DNA of 5,878 nt, from assembly GCA_024638525.1 (NCBI GenBank), contig JAHEKB010000028.1, positions 3,989 to 9,866 on the forward strand, read 5' to 3'. Position 1 is the first letter of the stretch; each line of letters starts with the position of its first letter. The DNA is from Bacteroidota bacterium (GTDB lineage: Bacteria > Bacteroidota > Bacteroidia > NS11-12g > UBA9320). Below are positions 1 through 5,878 of this stretch, piece after piece. The position numbers and the translations under genes were made by a program. Below the pieces are notes generated by a model, which saw only the letters and a program-made list of their open reading frames with translations, was not told the DNA's origin and made no database searches.

Positions 1-9
1 ACACGGAGT

Positions 10-447
10 ATGAAAGATGTGAGAGCTGAAAATCAAAGGATAAGGGATACGTATCGCATTAGGATAGACACCCTTCCACTAGAAAATTACTGGATCCGCG
101 TATATAATAAAGACGGCAAGCTAACTAGAGACTCGATTTTTATGGACGATTTAGACAGCATAGACTTTAAGCCAAAATTCACGTTCTACAATATAACCTA
201 CAGAGCCAATTTAATTGTCGAACCTCATTTAGAACATGAGTATGTAGACTTTTATCTAGACAAGCTAAAGAGGCTAGAACACAAAGGTGACACCTTTTAT
301 ATCGAAATCCGGGATGCCGAGGCGGGAATCATAAGCCGAAGAGGCACCATTACTATTAACAACAGTTTGGGCTACCCCATTGATCTACCCTTTTACATCA
401 ACTACAAAAATCATTTGTACGAACGCTTGAGGCGGACAAGAAATTAA
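10..447 (+). CDS. Hypothetical protein of unknown function, possibly 5'-partial
   Basis: I do not recognise this 145-residue product. It is rich in charged residues (Arg, Lys, Asp, Glu) and in Tyr and Phe. It has no signal peptide, no hydrophobic membrane segment and no cysteine. The alternating polar and hydrophobic pattern over much of its length suggests a mainly beta-strand, cytoplasmic-type protein, but this is inference. The ATG at 10 is only the first one visible. The three codons before it in frame (ACA CGG AGT) contain no stop, so the gene may begin outside the window. The GGAG at 5-8 lies only one base from the ATG, too close for a normal ribosome binding site. It converges on the deoxynucleoside kinase gene, and the two stop codons overlap in the TTAA at 444-447. 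It is probably real, because it is a long open frame on a strand with no competing gene opposite it. Confidence 0.6.
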   Translation: MKDVRAENQRIRDTYRIRIDTLPLENYWIRVYNKDGKLTRDSIFMDDLDSIDFKPKFTFYNITYRANLIVEPHLEHEYVDFYLDKLKRLEHKGDTFYIEIRDAEAGIISRRGTITINNSLGYPIDLPFYINYKNHLYERLRRTRN

Positions 448-1058
448 AAGAGGCCGTGTAATTCGGCATCCACTTTGCTAATGATATTCCCCAAGTGTTC
501 TGGGTCGTTTTCAAAATCGATGTCATCCACATCCACTATCAGTAATTTGCCGTCTTTATAGGTTGATATCCAAGCTTCATAACGCTCATTGAGTCTCTTG
601 AGGTAATCCAGGCGAATGGAGTCCTCATACTCTCTGCCCCTTTTTTGGATCTGACCCACAATATTGCCAATTGAACTTCTGAGATAGATCATAAGATCTG
701 GCGCTTCAATCAAAGATTTAATGTTTGAAAACAAGGCTTGATAGGTATCAAAATCGCGTGTTGACATCAGCCCCATGGCATGGAGGTTCGGAGCAAAAAT
801 ATAGGCGTCTTCGTAAATGGTCCTGTCGTGAATGGTGGTCTTTGGATTAGATTTAGACCTTATGATATTGTTGAATCGCGTATGTAGAAAGTATATCTGC
901 AAATTGAAAGACCACCGCTGCATGTCATCATAGAAATCCGTGATGTATGGATTATCATCCAAGGTTTCATAACTGGCTTCCCAGTCATAGTGCTTGGCAA
1001 GCAAATTGGTCAATGTCGTTTTTCCTGATCCGATGTTACCGGCAACTGCTATATGCAT
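444..1058 (-). CDS. Deoxynucleoside kinase (dGK/dAK/dCK family)
   Basis: This 204-residue enzyme transfers phosphate from a nucleoside triphosphate to the 5'-hydroxyl of a deoxynucleoside, the first step of deoxynucleotide salvage in the cytoplasm. Visible motifs are the P-loop GNIGSGKTT (residues 7-15), the likely catalytic Glu31 followed by DDNPY, a base-binding LQ pair (Gln54) before an Arg-Phe (61-62), the DRT motif (78-80) that replaces the common DRS/ERS, and the arginine-rich lid RGREYE (140-145). The length fits bacterial dGK and dCK proteins of slightly over 200 residues. Base preference (adenine, guanine or cytosine) cannot be read from sequence alone. The ATG start places the P-loop at the usual N-terminal distance. 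The gene follows trpS by 34 bp on the same strand with no convincing promoter between, so it is probably co-transcribed. Its TAA stop overlaps the convergent upstream ORF. Confidence 0.93.
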   Translation of the reverse strand: MHIAVAGNIGSGKTTLTNLLAKHYDWEASYETLDDNPYITDFYDDMQRWSFNLQIYFLHTRFNNIIRSKSNPKTTIHDRTIYEDAYIFAPNLHAMGLMSTRDFDTYQALFSNIKSLIEAPDLMIYLRSSIGNIVGQIQKRGREYEDSIRLDYLKRLNERYEAWISTYKDGKLLIVDVDDIDFENDPEHLGNIISKVDAELHGLF

Positions 1059-1092
1059 AGGTCTTCTGAGTAAATTTGGTTCTTACAAATAT

Positions 1093-2091
1093 TTAGTAAA
1101 ACTTTCTGAAGCCAATGATCTCACGGACTTCTTTCAATGTCTTATTTGCGCTTTCATTGGCTTTGTCCGCTCCAATTTTTGCAGCCTTGGACAAATACCC
1201 CTCATCGCGCTCTACTTCTCTAATTCTTTCTCTTATTGGCGATATAAAATTCACCATGTCTTCCGCCAATTTCTTTTTCATATCACCGTATCGGATCTCA
1301 CAATTGGCATAGCTCTGGTCAAAATGCTCAAGTGTAGAAGAATCCGAAACCAAGGCCATGAGATCAAACAAGTTTTGTATCTCCTCGGGTTTCTCTTGAT
1401 TCAATGATGTTGGACCACTATCGGTCTTTGCCCTCATTATCTTTTTGCGTATTACTTCATCATCTTCGTTAAAAATTACAGTATCGGCATCTCCCGAGGA
1501 TTTACTCATTTTGCCTTGTCCTGTAAGGCCTGGTACTTTGACTAATTCGCCCGTAAAGCTAAATGCTTGCGGTTCAGTGAAATACTCTTGTTCGTAAAGC
1601 CTATTAAATCGATTTCCGAATTGACGCGTCATTTCCAGATGCTGTTGCTGATCCTTGCCCACTGGAACATAGTCTGCGTGATGAACTAATATATCTACCG
1701 CCATCAATACCGGATAAGTAAGCAATCCCGCATTGACATTATTGGGTTGGGTTCTAATCTTTTCTTTAAATGAAGCAGAGCGTTGTAGTTCACCTAGATA
1801 CGCATTCATATTCATATAGGTGTACAATTCTGGAATAGCAGGTATATCACTTTGTATGAACAAAGCACATTGTTCAGGATCCAGTCCCATCGCCAAGTAT
1901 TCTGCTAAAACACTTCTCACATTTGCGTGAAGATCAGAAGGCTTAGGGTGAGTTGTTAGAGAATGAAGGTCTGCAATGAAGAAGAAACAGTCATATTCTT
2001 TTTGCATTTGAAGAAAGCTCTTCACCGCACCAAAATAATTACCAAGATGTAGTTTGCCTGTTGGCCTGATTCCGGATACTACCCTTTCCAT
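1093..2091 (-). CDS. trpS: Tryptophanyl-tRNA synthetase
   Basis: This class I aminoacyl-tRNA synthetase activates tryptophan with ATP and charges tRNA-Trp. With the ATG at 2091 the protein has 332 residues, typical for bacterial TrpRS. The N-terminus MERVVSGIRPTGKLHLGNY carries the HIGH-type motif HLGN (15-18). KMSKS is intact at 194-198. Asp133 in AVDIL matches the conserved tryptophan-binding aspartate, and VGKDQQQHLEMTR (144-156) is a strong family block. The frame stays open upstream to a TTG at 2130, which would add 13 residues (DCLQEGIILSPS after the start) unlike the family, so I chose the ATG. A TTG at 2103 preceded by AGGAGG is a further alternative. The gene lies 61 bp after the ABC exporter and 34 bp before the kinase. 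The leader shows no T-box or other attenuator. Confidence 0.96.
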   Translation of the reverse strand: MERVVSGIRPTGKLHLGNYFGAVKSFLQMQKEYDCFFFIADLHSLTTHPKPSDLHANVRSVLAEYLAMGLDPEQCALFIQSDIPAIPELYTYMNMNAYLGELQRSASFKEKIRTQPNNVNAGLLTYPVLMAVDILVHHADYVPVGKDQQQHLEMTRQFGNRFNRLYEQEYFTEPQAFSFTGELVKVPGLTGQGKMSKSSGDADTVIFNEDDEVIRKKIMRAKTDSGPTSLNQEKPEEIQNLFDLMALVSDSSTLEHFDQSYANCEIRYGDMKKKLAEDMVNFISPIRERIREVERDEGYLSKAAKIGADKANESANKTLKEVREIIGFRKFY

Positions 2092-2100
2092 TGAAGGGCT

Positions 2101-2130
2101 CAAAATTATACCCTCCTGCAAGCAATCCAA
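2101..2130 (-). promoter_or_regulatory. Candidate Bacteroidota-type promoter before trpS
   Basis: Read on the minus strand, TTG (2130-2128) is followed after 19 bases by TAATTTTG (2108-2101), an exact match to the TAnnTTTG -7 element with a -33-like TTG at about the usual spacing. Transcription would start a few bases downstream, leaving only a handful of bases before the trpS ATG at 2091. It would give trpS and the kinase expression independent of truA and the exporter. The motif is short and AT-rich, so chance is possible. Confidence 0.45.
2112..2117 (-). promoter_or_regulatory. AGGAGG Shine-Dalgarno-like site upstream of trpS
   Basis: On the minus strand a perfect AGGAGG lies 8 bases before an in-frame TTG (2103-2101) but 20 bases before the family-consistent ATG at 2091. 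If used, trpS would start at the TTG with four extra residues. It conflicts with the promoter candidate here, because a transcript starting just after TAATTTTG would not include it. Bacteroidota rely little on such sites, so confidence is low. Confidence 0.2.
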
Positions 2131-2152
2131 GGTTTGTGGATAATTGAAATGG

Positions 2153-3904
2153 TCAAGTCAACTCAAACTGCTTCTGAAACAGCTGATGGTAGTAGCCTTC
2201 GTGTTCTATAAGTTCTTGATGCGTTCCCTTTTCTACTATCTCACCTTTGTCCAGAACGATAATCTGGTCTGCTTCTCTGATGGTAGATAATCGATGCGCA
2301 ATAACGATAGACGTTCGATTCTTCATTAGCCTTTTTGTAGCTTCTTGTATGAGTTGCTCCGTTTCTGAATCTACGCTGGATGTAGCCTCATCCAATATCA
2401 ATACTTTGGGATCAAAAGCCAATGCTCGGATAAAACTAATGAGTTGTCTTTGACCTACAGATAGCGAGCCTCCTCTTTCTTTTACATCGTACTCCCAGCC
2501 TTCTGGCAACCCCTCAATAAAATCCGATGCACCTATTTCTTCAGCTGCCCATTTCATTTGCTCTAAGCTGACCTCTGTACTTTTCAACTGAACATTATCA
2601 CTCACAGTTCCCGCGAAGAGAAAGACATCTTGCAGAACTACAGACACCTGTTTACGCAAGGCTTCAAGATCATATTCTTTGAGATCTAAACCATCTATTT
2701 CTATGCTTCCACTCTTAATATCGTAGAGCCTCGTTATCAAACTAATGATGGATGACTTTCCTGCTCCCGTTGCCCCAACTAAAGCTACGGACTGTCCTTT
2801 GTTTACGTCAAAGCTGATGCCCTTGAGAACCGGATCATTCTCGTTGTACTCGAACCACACATCTTTAAAAGAAATTCTTCCTTCCAGCTCAGAGGCGATT
2901 TGACCCCCTGATTCCACATCAGACTGATCATCCACCAACTCAAAAATTCGCTCGGACGCAACCATGCCCATTTGCATAGTATTGAAGCGATCTGCTATAG
3001 TTCTGATGGGCCTAAATATCATTGATATGAACATATAGAATGAAATGATCATGCCTGGAGAGGAGTCCACACCGATGCTTCTTGCGCTCCACCAAATGAT
3101 TAAACCGATAGCCACAGAACTCAATATTTCAACAATGGGAAAATAGATGGAATAATAGAAAATAGATTTTTTATAGGCGTTCAAATGCCCCCTGTTGATC
3201 TTTTCAAATTTTTCAAATTCTTGCCTTTGTTTCCCAAAAATCTGAACAACATCCATTCCTACGATATGTTCCTGCACGAATGCATTCAATTTTGACACTT
3301 GGGTTCGCACTTGTTGAAATGATTTTCGCACGCCTCTTCTGAAAAACTCCGATGCAATTAACAGTATTGGAAGTACACTCAGAGCCACCAGACTCAATTG
3401 CCAATCTTGGACAAACATGACCACTAAGACCACCAGAAGTTGAGCAACATCACCAATAATTGATATAAGCCCTTGCGAAAAGAAACTGCTCACCGTTTCT
3501 ATGTCGGACACAGAGCGGGTAACCAAAGTGCCCACTTTGCTGTGATCGAAAAATCGTTTGCGCAGCGATAGTATGTGTTTAAAAACCCGTATTCTAAGAT
3601 CTTTAATTACATTTTGACCGAGCAGATTGGTAATATATGTATGCAGAAAAAGCACCAAAGTCTGAAAGACAATATGCGCCAATATTAAACTGCAATAGAA
3701 GATGATTCCTTCAGCATTTTTCGCGGCAATATGAATATCTATGGTTCTTTGGACCAAAATTGGTCGCAAAGGCGCAAGTGCAGTGATGACAATGGTCAAG
3801 CCAATGGCCAGAAAAAATTGAGACTTATAAGGTCTTGCCAATCGCACTATTCGTCCGATCAAATTCAGATCAAATGCTGCTCCTGTCGTGTCTTTTTTAC
3901 TCAT
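2153..3904 (-). CDS. ABC exporter half-transporter (multidrug/lipid type, MdlB-like)
   Basis: This 583-residue protein fuses an exporter-type membrane domain to an ATPase domain, the usual half-transporter layout and length. About six hydrophobic segments are visible, near residues 28-50, 66-91, 142-166, 168-189, 248-275 and 283-300. The nucleotide-binding domain starts near 343 and has an A-loop Tyr353, Walker A GATGAGKSS (377-385), Q-loop Gln425, signature LSVGQ (481-485), Walker B VLILDEATSS with catalytic Glu506, and switch His537. All ATP-hydrolysis residues are intact. The signature has Val instead of the usual Gly at its third position, as I recall for E. coli MdlB. It works as a dimer in the inner membrane and exports hydrophobic compounds or lipids; the substrate cannot be told. 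The ATG directly follows the truA TAG, which suggests translational coupling. No partner half-transporter is adjacent, so it may form a homodimer or pair with a distant protein. Confidence 0.93.
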   Translation of the reverse strand: MSKKDTTGAAFDLNLIGRIVRLARPYKSQFFLAIGLTIVITALAPLRPILVQRTIDIHIAAKNAEGIIFYCSLILAHIVFQTLVLFLHTYITNLLGQNVIKDLRIRVFKHILSLRKRFFDHSKVGTLVTRSVSDIETVSSFFSQGLISIIGDVAQLLVVLVVMFVQDWQLSLVALSVLPILLIASEFFRRGVRKSFQQVRTQVSKLNAFVQEHIVGMDVVQIFGKQRQEFEKFEKINRGHLNAYKKSIFYYSIYFPIVEILSSVAIGLIIWWSARSIGVDSSPGMIISFYMFISMIFRPIRTIADRFNTMQMGMVASERIFELVDDQSDVESGGQIASELEGRISFKDVWFEYNENDPVLKGISFDVNKGQSVALVGATGAGKSSIISLITRLYDIKSGSIEIDGLDLKEYDLEALRKQVSVVLQDVFLFAGTVSDNVQLKSTEVSLEQMKWAAEEIGASDFIEGLPEGWEYDVKERGGSLSVGQRQLISFIRALAFDPKVLILDEATSSVDSETEQLIQEATKRLMKNRTSIVIAHRLSTIREADQIIVLDKGEIVEKGTHQELIEHEGYYHQLFQKQFELT

Positions 3905-4636
3905 CTAGTATTCTACTCCTGCTAAATAAAGGCCGCATGCCGCAGCGCTTTTTCCAGATTTCGATCGATCCTTTGCTTCAATAATAGCCTTAAATTCAGC
4001 AACCGTAATCTTTCCTGAACCCACATCCAACATAGTTCCCACAATGGCTCTAACCATGTTCCTGAGAAAGCGATCTGCCTTTATCACAAATTTCATTTGA
4101 TCGCCAATCTGGGTCCAGTCAGCTTCGTATATGTTGCAAAGCGTTGTTTTATTATCTGCTCCGGCTTTGCAAAAAGAAGCGAAATCATCATAGTCTAACA
4201 GCAGAGCAGCGCATTCGTTCATTTGCGCCATATCAACAGCTTGAAACAAAAAAGTGCTCTTCATATATTTAAAAGGATCCTTTTGAAAATGAACCAAGTA
4301 GTGGTAAGTCCTTGAACTGGCATCAAAACGAGCGTGAAAATCAAATTCCACTAATTCCAAATCTAAAACCGCTACTGAAGGAGGCAATACTTGATTCATT
4401 TTGAATAAGAGTTTGCTCTCTATTTCTCCGGGATAATCAAAGTGTAGCACATAACAGGAAGCATGTACGCCAGCATCCGTCCTACCACAGCCAACCACCC
4501 TGATTTGTCTATTGAGCACTTTTGACAATGACTGCTCAACCACCTCTTGCACAGTTGTGGCATTAGGTTGTATCTGCCATCCACTGTACTCAGTGCCGTC
4601 ATATGATATTGTGAGCTTATACCTCAAGGCTGGCAA
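3905..4636 (-). CDS. truA: tRNA pseudouridine(38-40) synthase TruA
   Basis: TruA converts uridines 38, 39 and 40 in the anticodon arm of many tRNAs to pseudouridine. Visible family features (243-residue numbering) are YDGTEYSGWQIQPNA (12-26), the catalytic aspartate Asp54 in GCGRTDAGVHA, the RTYHY block with Tyr111 that stacks on the target, and RFLRNMVRAIVGTML (189-203). The length is normal for the family. The frame has no ATG, GTG or CTG start between its upstream in-frame stop (TGA at about 4661) and the conserved region. The outermost start is TTG at 4636. A second TTG at 4627 would give an N-terminus MRYKLTISYDG, closer to the MRY start of typical TruA proteins. The gene heads the minus-strand run, diverges from ftcD across an 81-bp gap, and its TAG directly abuts the exporter ATG. 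Confidence 0.95.
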   Translation of the reverse strand: MPALRYKLTISYDGTEYSGWQIQPNATTVQEVVEQSLSKVLNRQIRVVGCGRTDAGVHASCYVLHFDYPGEIESKLLFKMNQVLPPSVAVLDLELVEFDFHARFDASSRTYHYLVHFQKDPFKYMKSTFLFQAVDMAQMNECAALLLDYDDFASFCKAGADNKTTLCNIYEADWTQIGDQMKFVIKADRFLRNMVRAIVGTMLDVGSGKITVAEFKAIIEAKDRSKSGKSAAACGLYLAGVEY

Positions 4637-4667
4637 AAGTAAGTTTCGCGCAGAAGAATTCTTTCAA
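4634..4667 (-). promoter_or_regulatory. Weak candidate promoter for the truA run
   Basis: On the minus strand TACTTTTG (4641-4634) matches the Bacteroidota TAnnTTTG -7 element. A TTG at 4667-4665 lies 23 bases upstream, a wide spacing. The motif overlaps the outermost truA start codon, TTG at 4636-4634. If it is the true -7 element, transcription starts after that codon and TruA must begin at the TTG at 4627. The long spacer and short motif keep confidence low. Confidence 0.25.
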
Positions 4668-4672
4668 TCGGC

Positions 4673-4701
4673 TTGTTATGTGTCAAGTCAAATTATTTTT
4701 G
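4673..4701 (+). promoter_or_regulatory. Candidate Bacteroidota-type promoter for ftcD
   Basis: TTG (4673-4675) is followed after 18 bases by TATTTTTG (4694-4701), an exact match to the TAnnTTTG -7 element at suitable spacing. The ftcD ATG lies 16 bases after the motif, so the mRNA leader would be very short. No Shine-Dalgarno sequence is seen in it. The position just before a gene that begins a new transcription direction supports a real promoter. No operator or riboswitch is visible in the 81-bp gap. Confidence 0.5.
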
Positions 4702-4717
4702 CTTCCTATTCTCAAGA

Positions 4718-5878
4718 ATGAAAAAGCAATTGGTAGAATGCGTCCCCAACTTTAGCGAAGGCAGGGACATGAATGTGATTGAGCAGATCACCAATGAAAT
4801 TGAATCCGTTGAAGGTGTCAAGCTCCTTGACGTAGACCCCGGCGCAGCAACCCATAGAACTGTAGTAACCTTTGTTGGAACACCAGAGAAAGTCGTGGAT
4901 GCTGCCCTTAAGGCTATAACAAAAGCTTGTGAGCTTATTGATATGAGCAAACACAAAGGAGAACACGCCAGAATGGGTGCGACAGATGTGTGTCCATTGA
5001 TACCGGTGGCTAACATAAGCATGGAAGAAACTGCGGTTTGGGCCAATCGCTTGGCGCAAAAGGTTTCAGAACAAAACGGTATCCCCACATATTTATATGG
5101 CCATGCAGCCAAATCTGATCAGCGGGTGGTTTTATCCAATATTAGAGCAGGTGAATACGAGGGATTTTTTGAAAAAATCAAGCAACCGGAATGGAAACCT
5201 GATTATGGCCCACAAGAATACAGTGCCAAAAGTGGGGCAACGGTCATTGGAGCCAGAGATTTTCTCATCGCTTACAACATCAATCTCAATACTAAATCAA
5301 CCCGCTTGGCCAATAGAATTGCTTTTGATGTGAGGGAGAATGGACGCGTAAAGAGAAGCGGAAATCCATATGCCGGAGAGATTGTCCGGGACGAAAATGG
5401 AGAAGCAGTTCGCATAGCTGGCAAGTGCAAAGCCGTGCAAGCAGTGGGTTGGTATATTGATGAATATCAACAGGCTCAGGTATCGGCAAATTTGTTGGAT
5501 TTTAAACAAACTTCCATTCATGATTTTTTTGATGCCTGTATGGAAAGTGCAAGCAGAAGAGGATTGAGAATCACAGGGAGTGAACTCGTAGGTCTAATCC
5601 CTCTAAAAGCCATGACGGATGCCGGCAAACATTTCCTTCAAAAGCAAGAACGGTCTGTGGGCGTCAGCGAGGAAGAATTGATTCACATAGCCGTTAAAAG
5701 CCTTGGATTGGATGAATTGGGTCCTTTTGATCCCAAAAAGAAAATCATTGAATATCAACTCAAAGCAATGAATGATGATCGTTTGATACGCTTGAGTGCA
5801 AAAGACCTTGCCAATGAGACGGCATCTGAAAGCATGGCACCAGGCGGCGGGAGTATTTCTGCTTATGTCGGAGCTCTA
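4718..5878 (+). CDS. ftcD: Glutamate formimidoyltransferase / formimidoyl-THF cyclodeaminase, 3'-partial
   Basis: The frame runs open for 387 codons to the window edge. FtcD moves the formimino group of N-formimino-L-glutamate to tetrahydrofolate and then deaminates it to 5,10-methenyl-THF, ending one route of histidine degradation. The N-terminus QLVECVPNFSEGR (4-16) and the SKHKGEHARMGATDVCP block (77-93) are diagnostic. His83 matches the catalytic His82 of the human enzyme as I recall it. YLYGHAAKSDQR (125-136), GATVIGARDFLIAYNIN (173-189) and ELVGLIPLKA (289-298) complete the transferase part. From about residue 358 a cyclodeaminase domain begins, with APGGGS at 374-379, so this is the bifunctional form; about 170-190 residues should follow outside the window. 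Compared with the human protein there is an insertion of some 20 residues around 211-236, which I recall from Bacteroidota homologues. The ATG at 4718 gives the standard N-terminus. No other histidine-degradation gene is visible. Confidence 0.95.
   Translation, partial: MKKQLVECVPNFSEGRDMNVIEQITNEIESVEGVKLLDVDPGAATHRTVVTFVGTPEKVVDAALKAITKACELIDMSKHKGEHARMGATDVCPLIPVANISMEETAVWANRLAQKVSEQNGIPTYLYGHAAKSDQRVVLSNIRAGEYEGFFEKIKQPEWKPDYGPQEYSAKSGATVIGARDFLIAYNINLNTKSTRLANRIAFDVRENGRVKRSGNPYAGEIVRDENGEAVRIAGKCKAVQAVGWYIDEYQQAQVSANLLDFKQTSIHDFFDACMESASRRGLRITGSELVGLIPLKAMTDAGKHFLQKQERSVGVSEEELIHIAVKSLGLDELGPFDPKKKIIEYQLKAMNDDRLIRLSAKDLANETASESMAPGGGSISAYVGAL

Noticed and set aside
1071..1095. AT-rich inverted repeat (TAAATTTG and CAAATATTTA) between trpS and the kinase, overlapping the trpS stop.
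   Set aside because: The stem is short, almost all A-T and needs a bulge. There is no U-tract, so it is not a credible terminator or attenuator.
994..1407. A 137-codon plus-strand frame across the kinase start and the 3' end of trpS.
   Set aside because: It is antisense to two confident genes and its product has no family features. The kinase P-loop and trpS C-terminus explain the sequence.
4654..4663. Perfect 10-bp palindrome AAGAATTCTT in the truA-ftcD gap, a possible operator.
   Set aside because: It is short, AT-rich and single-copy in the gap. A palindrome of this size occurs by chance, so I did not list it as a regulator site.
2152..4691. The 10-base string GTCAAGTCAA occurs at 2152-2161 and 4682-4691, near two candidate promoters.
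   Set aside because: One copy overlaps the coding end of the exporter, the positions relative to the promoters differ, and a 10-base match in this window is not significant.
4669..4694. TTGACA on the minus strand upstream of truA, resembling an E. coli sigma-70 -35 box.
   Set aside because: Its possible -10 partner (AAGAAT) is poor, and the gene content suggests Bacteroidota, whose main sigma factor uses a different consensus.
4693..5112. Long open frames on the minus strand inside ftcD (4693-5112 and 4712-5059).
   Set aside because: They lie antisense to a well-supported ftcD reading frame, show no recognisable domain, and would begin within a conserved block of the true gene. They are shadows.

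Overview
The window looks like a conserved housekeeping segment from a member of the Bacteroidota, possibly Saprospiria-like, although the lineage below phylum is only a guess. Three things support this. The formimidoyltransferase has a bifunctional layout with an insertion that I recall from Bacteroides-type homologues. TAnnTTTG motifs, the Bacteroidota -7 promoter element, sit just upstream of three gene starts. Shine-Dalgarno sequences are weak or absent before most starts. Base composition is moderate, with GC around 40% by eye.

Layout. Positions 10-447 (+) hold a small ORF of unknown function that may continue past the left edge. Four genes on the minus strand form a tightly packed run, in transcription order: truA (tRNA pseudouridine synthase, 4636-3905), an ABC exporter half-transporter (3904-2153), trpS (tryptophanyl-tRNA synthetase, about 2091-1093) and a deoxynucleoside kinase (1058-444). 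The truA stop codon abuts the ABC start codon with no spacer. The kinase stop overlaps the stop of the unknown ORF, so the two converge in a shared TTAA. From 4718 to the right edge (+) runs ftcD, glutamate formimidoyltransferase followed by the start of a cyclodeaminase domain, cut by the window end. An 81-bp gap (4637-4717) separates the divergent truA and ftcD and holds the likely promoter for ftcD and a weaker candidate for truA.

How the genes relate. truA and trpS both serve translation (tRNA modification and charging) and the kinase serves nucleotide salvage. The ABC exporter has no evident link to them beyond co-transcription. FtcD catalyses the last steps of one histidine degradation route, moving a one-carbon unit to tetrahydrofolate. 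No other histidine-utilisation gene is visible here.

I see no mobile element, CRISPR array, tRNA, rRNA or long repeat, and no gene-free stretch above 300 bp. I found no credible undescribed system. The points worth a second look are start-site and promoter questions at trpS and truA, the unknown ORF at the left edge, and the lone MdlB-like half-transporter.
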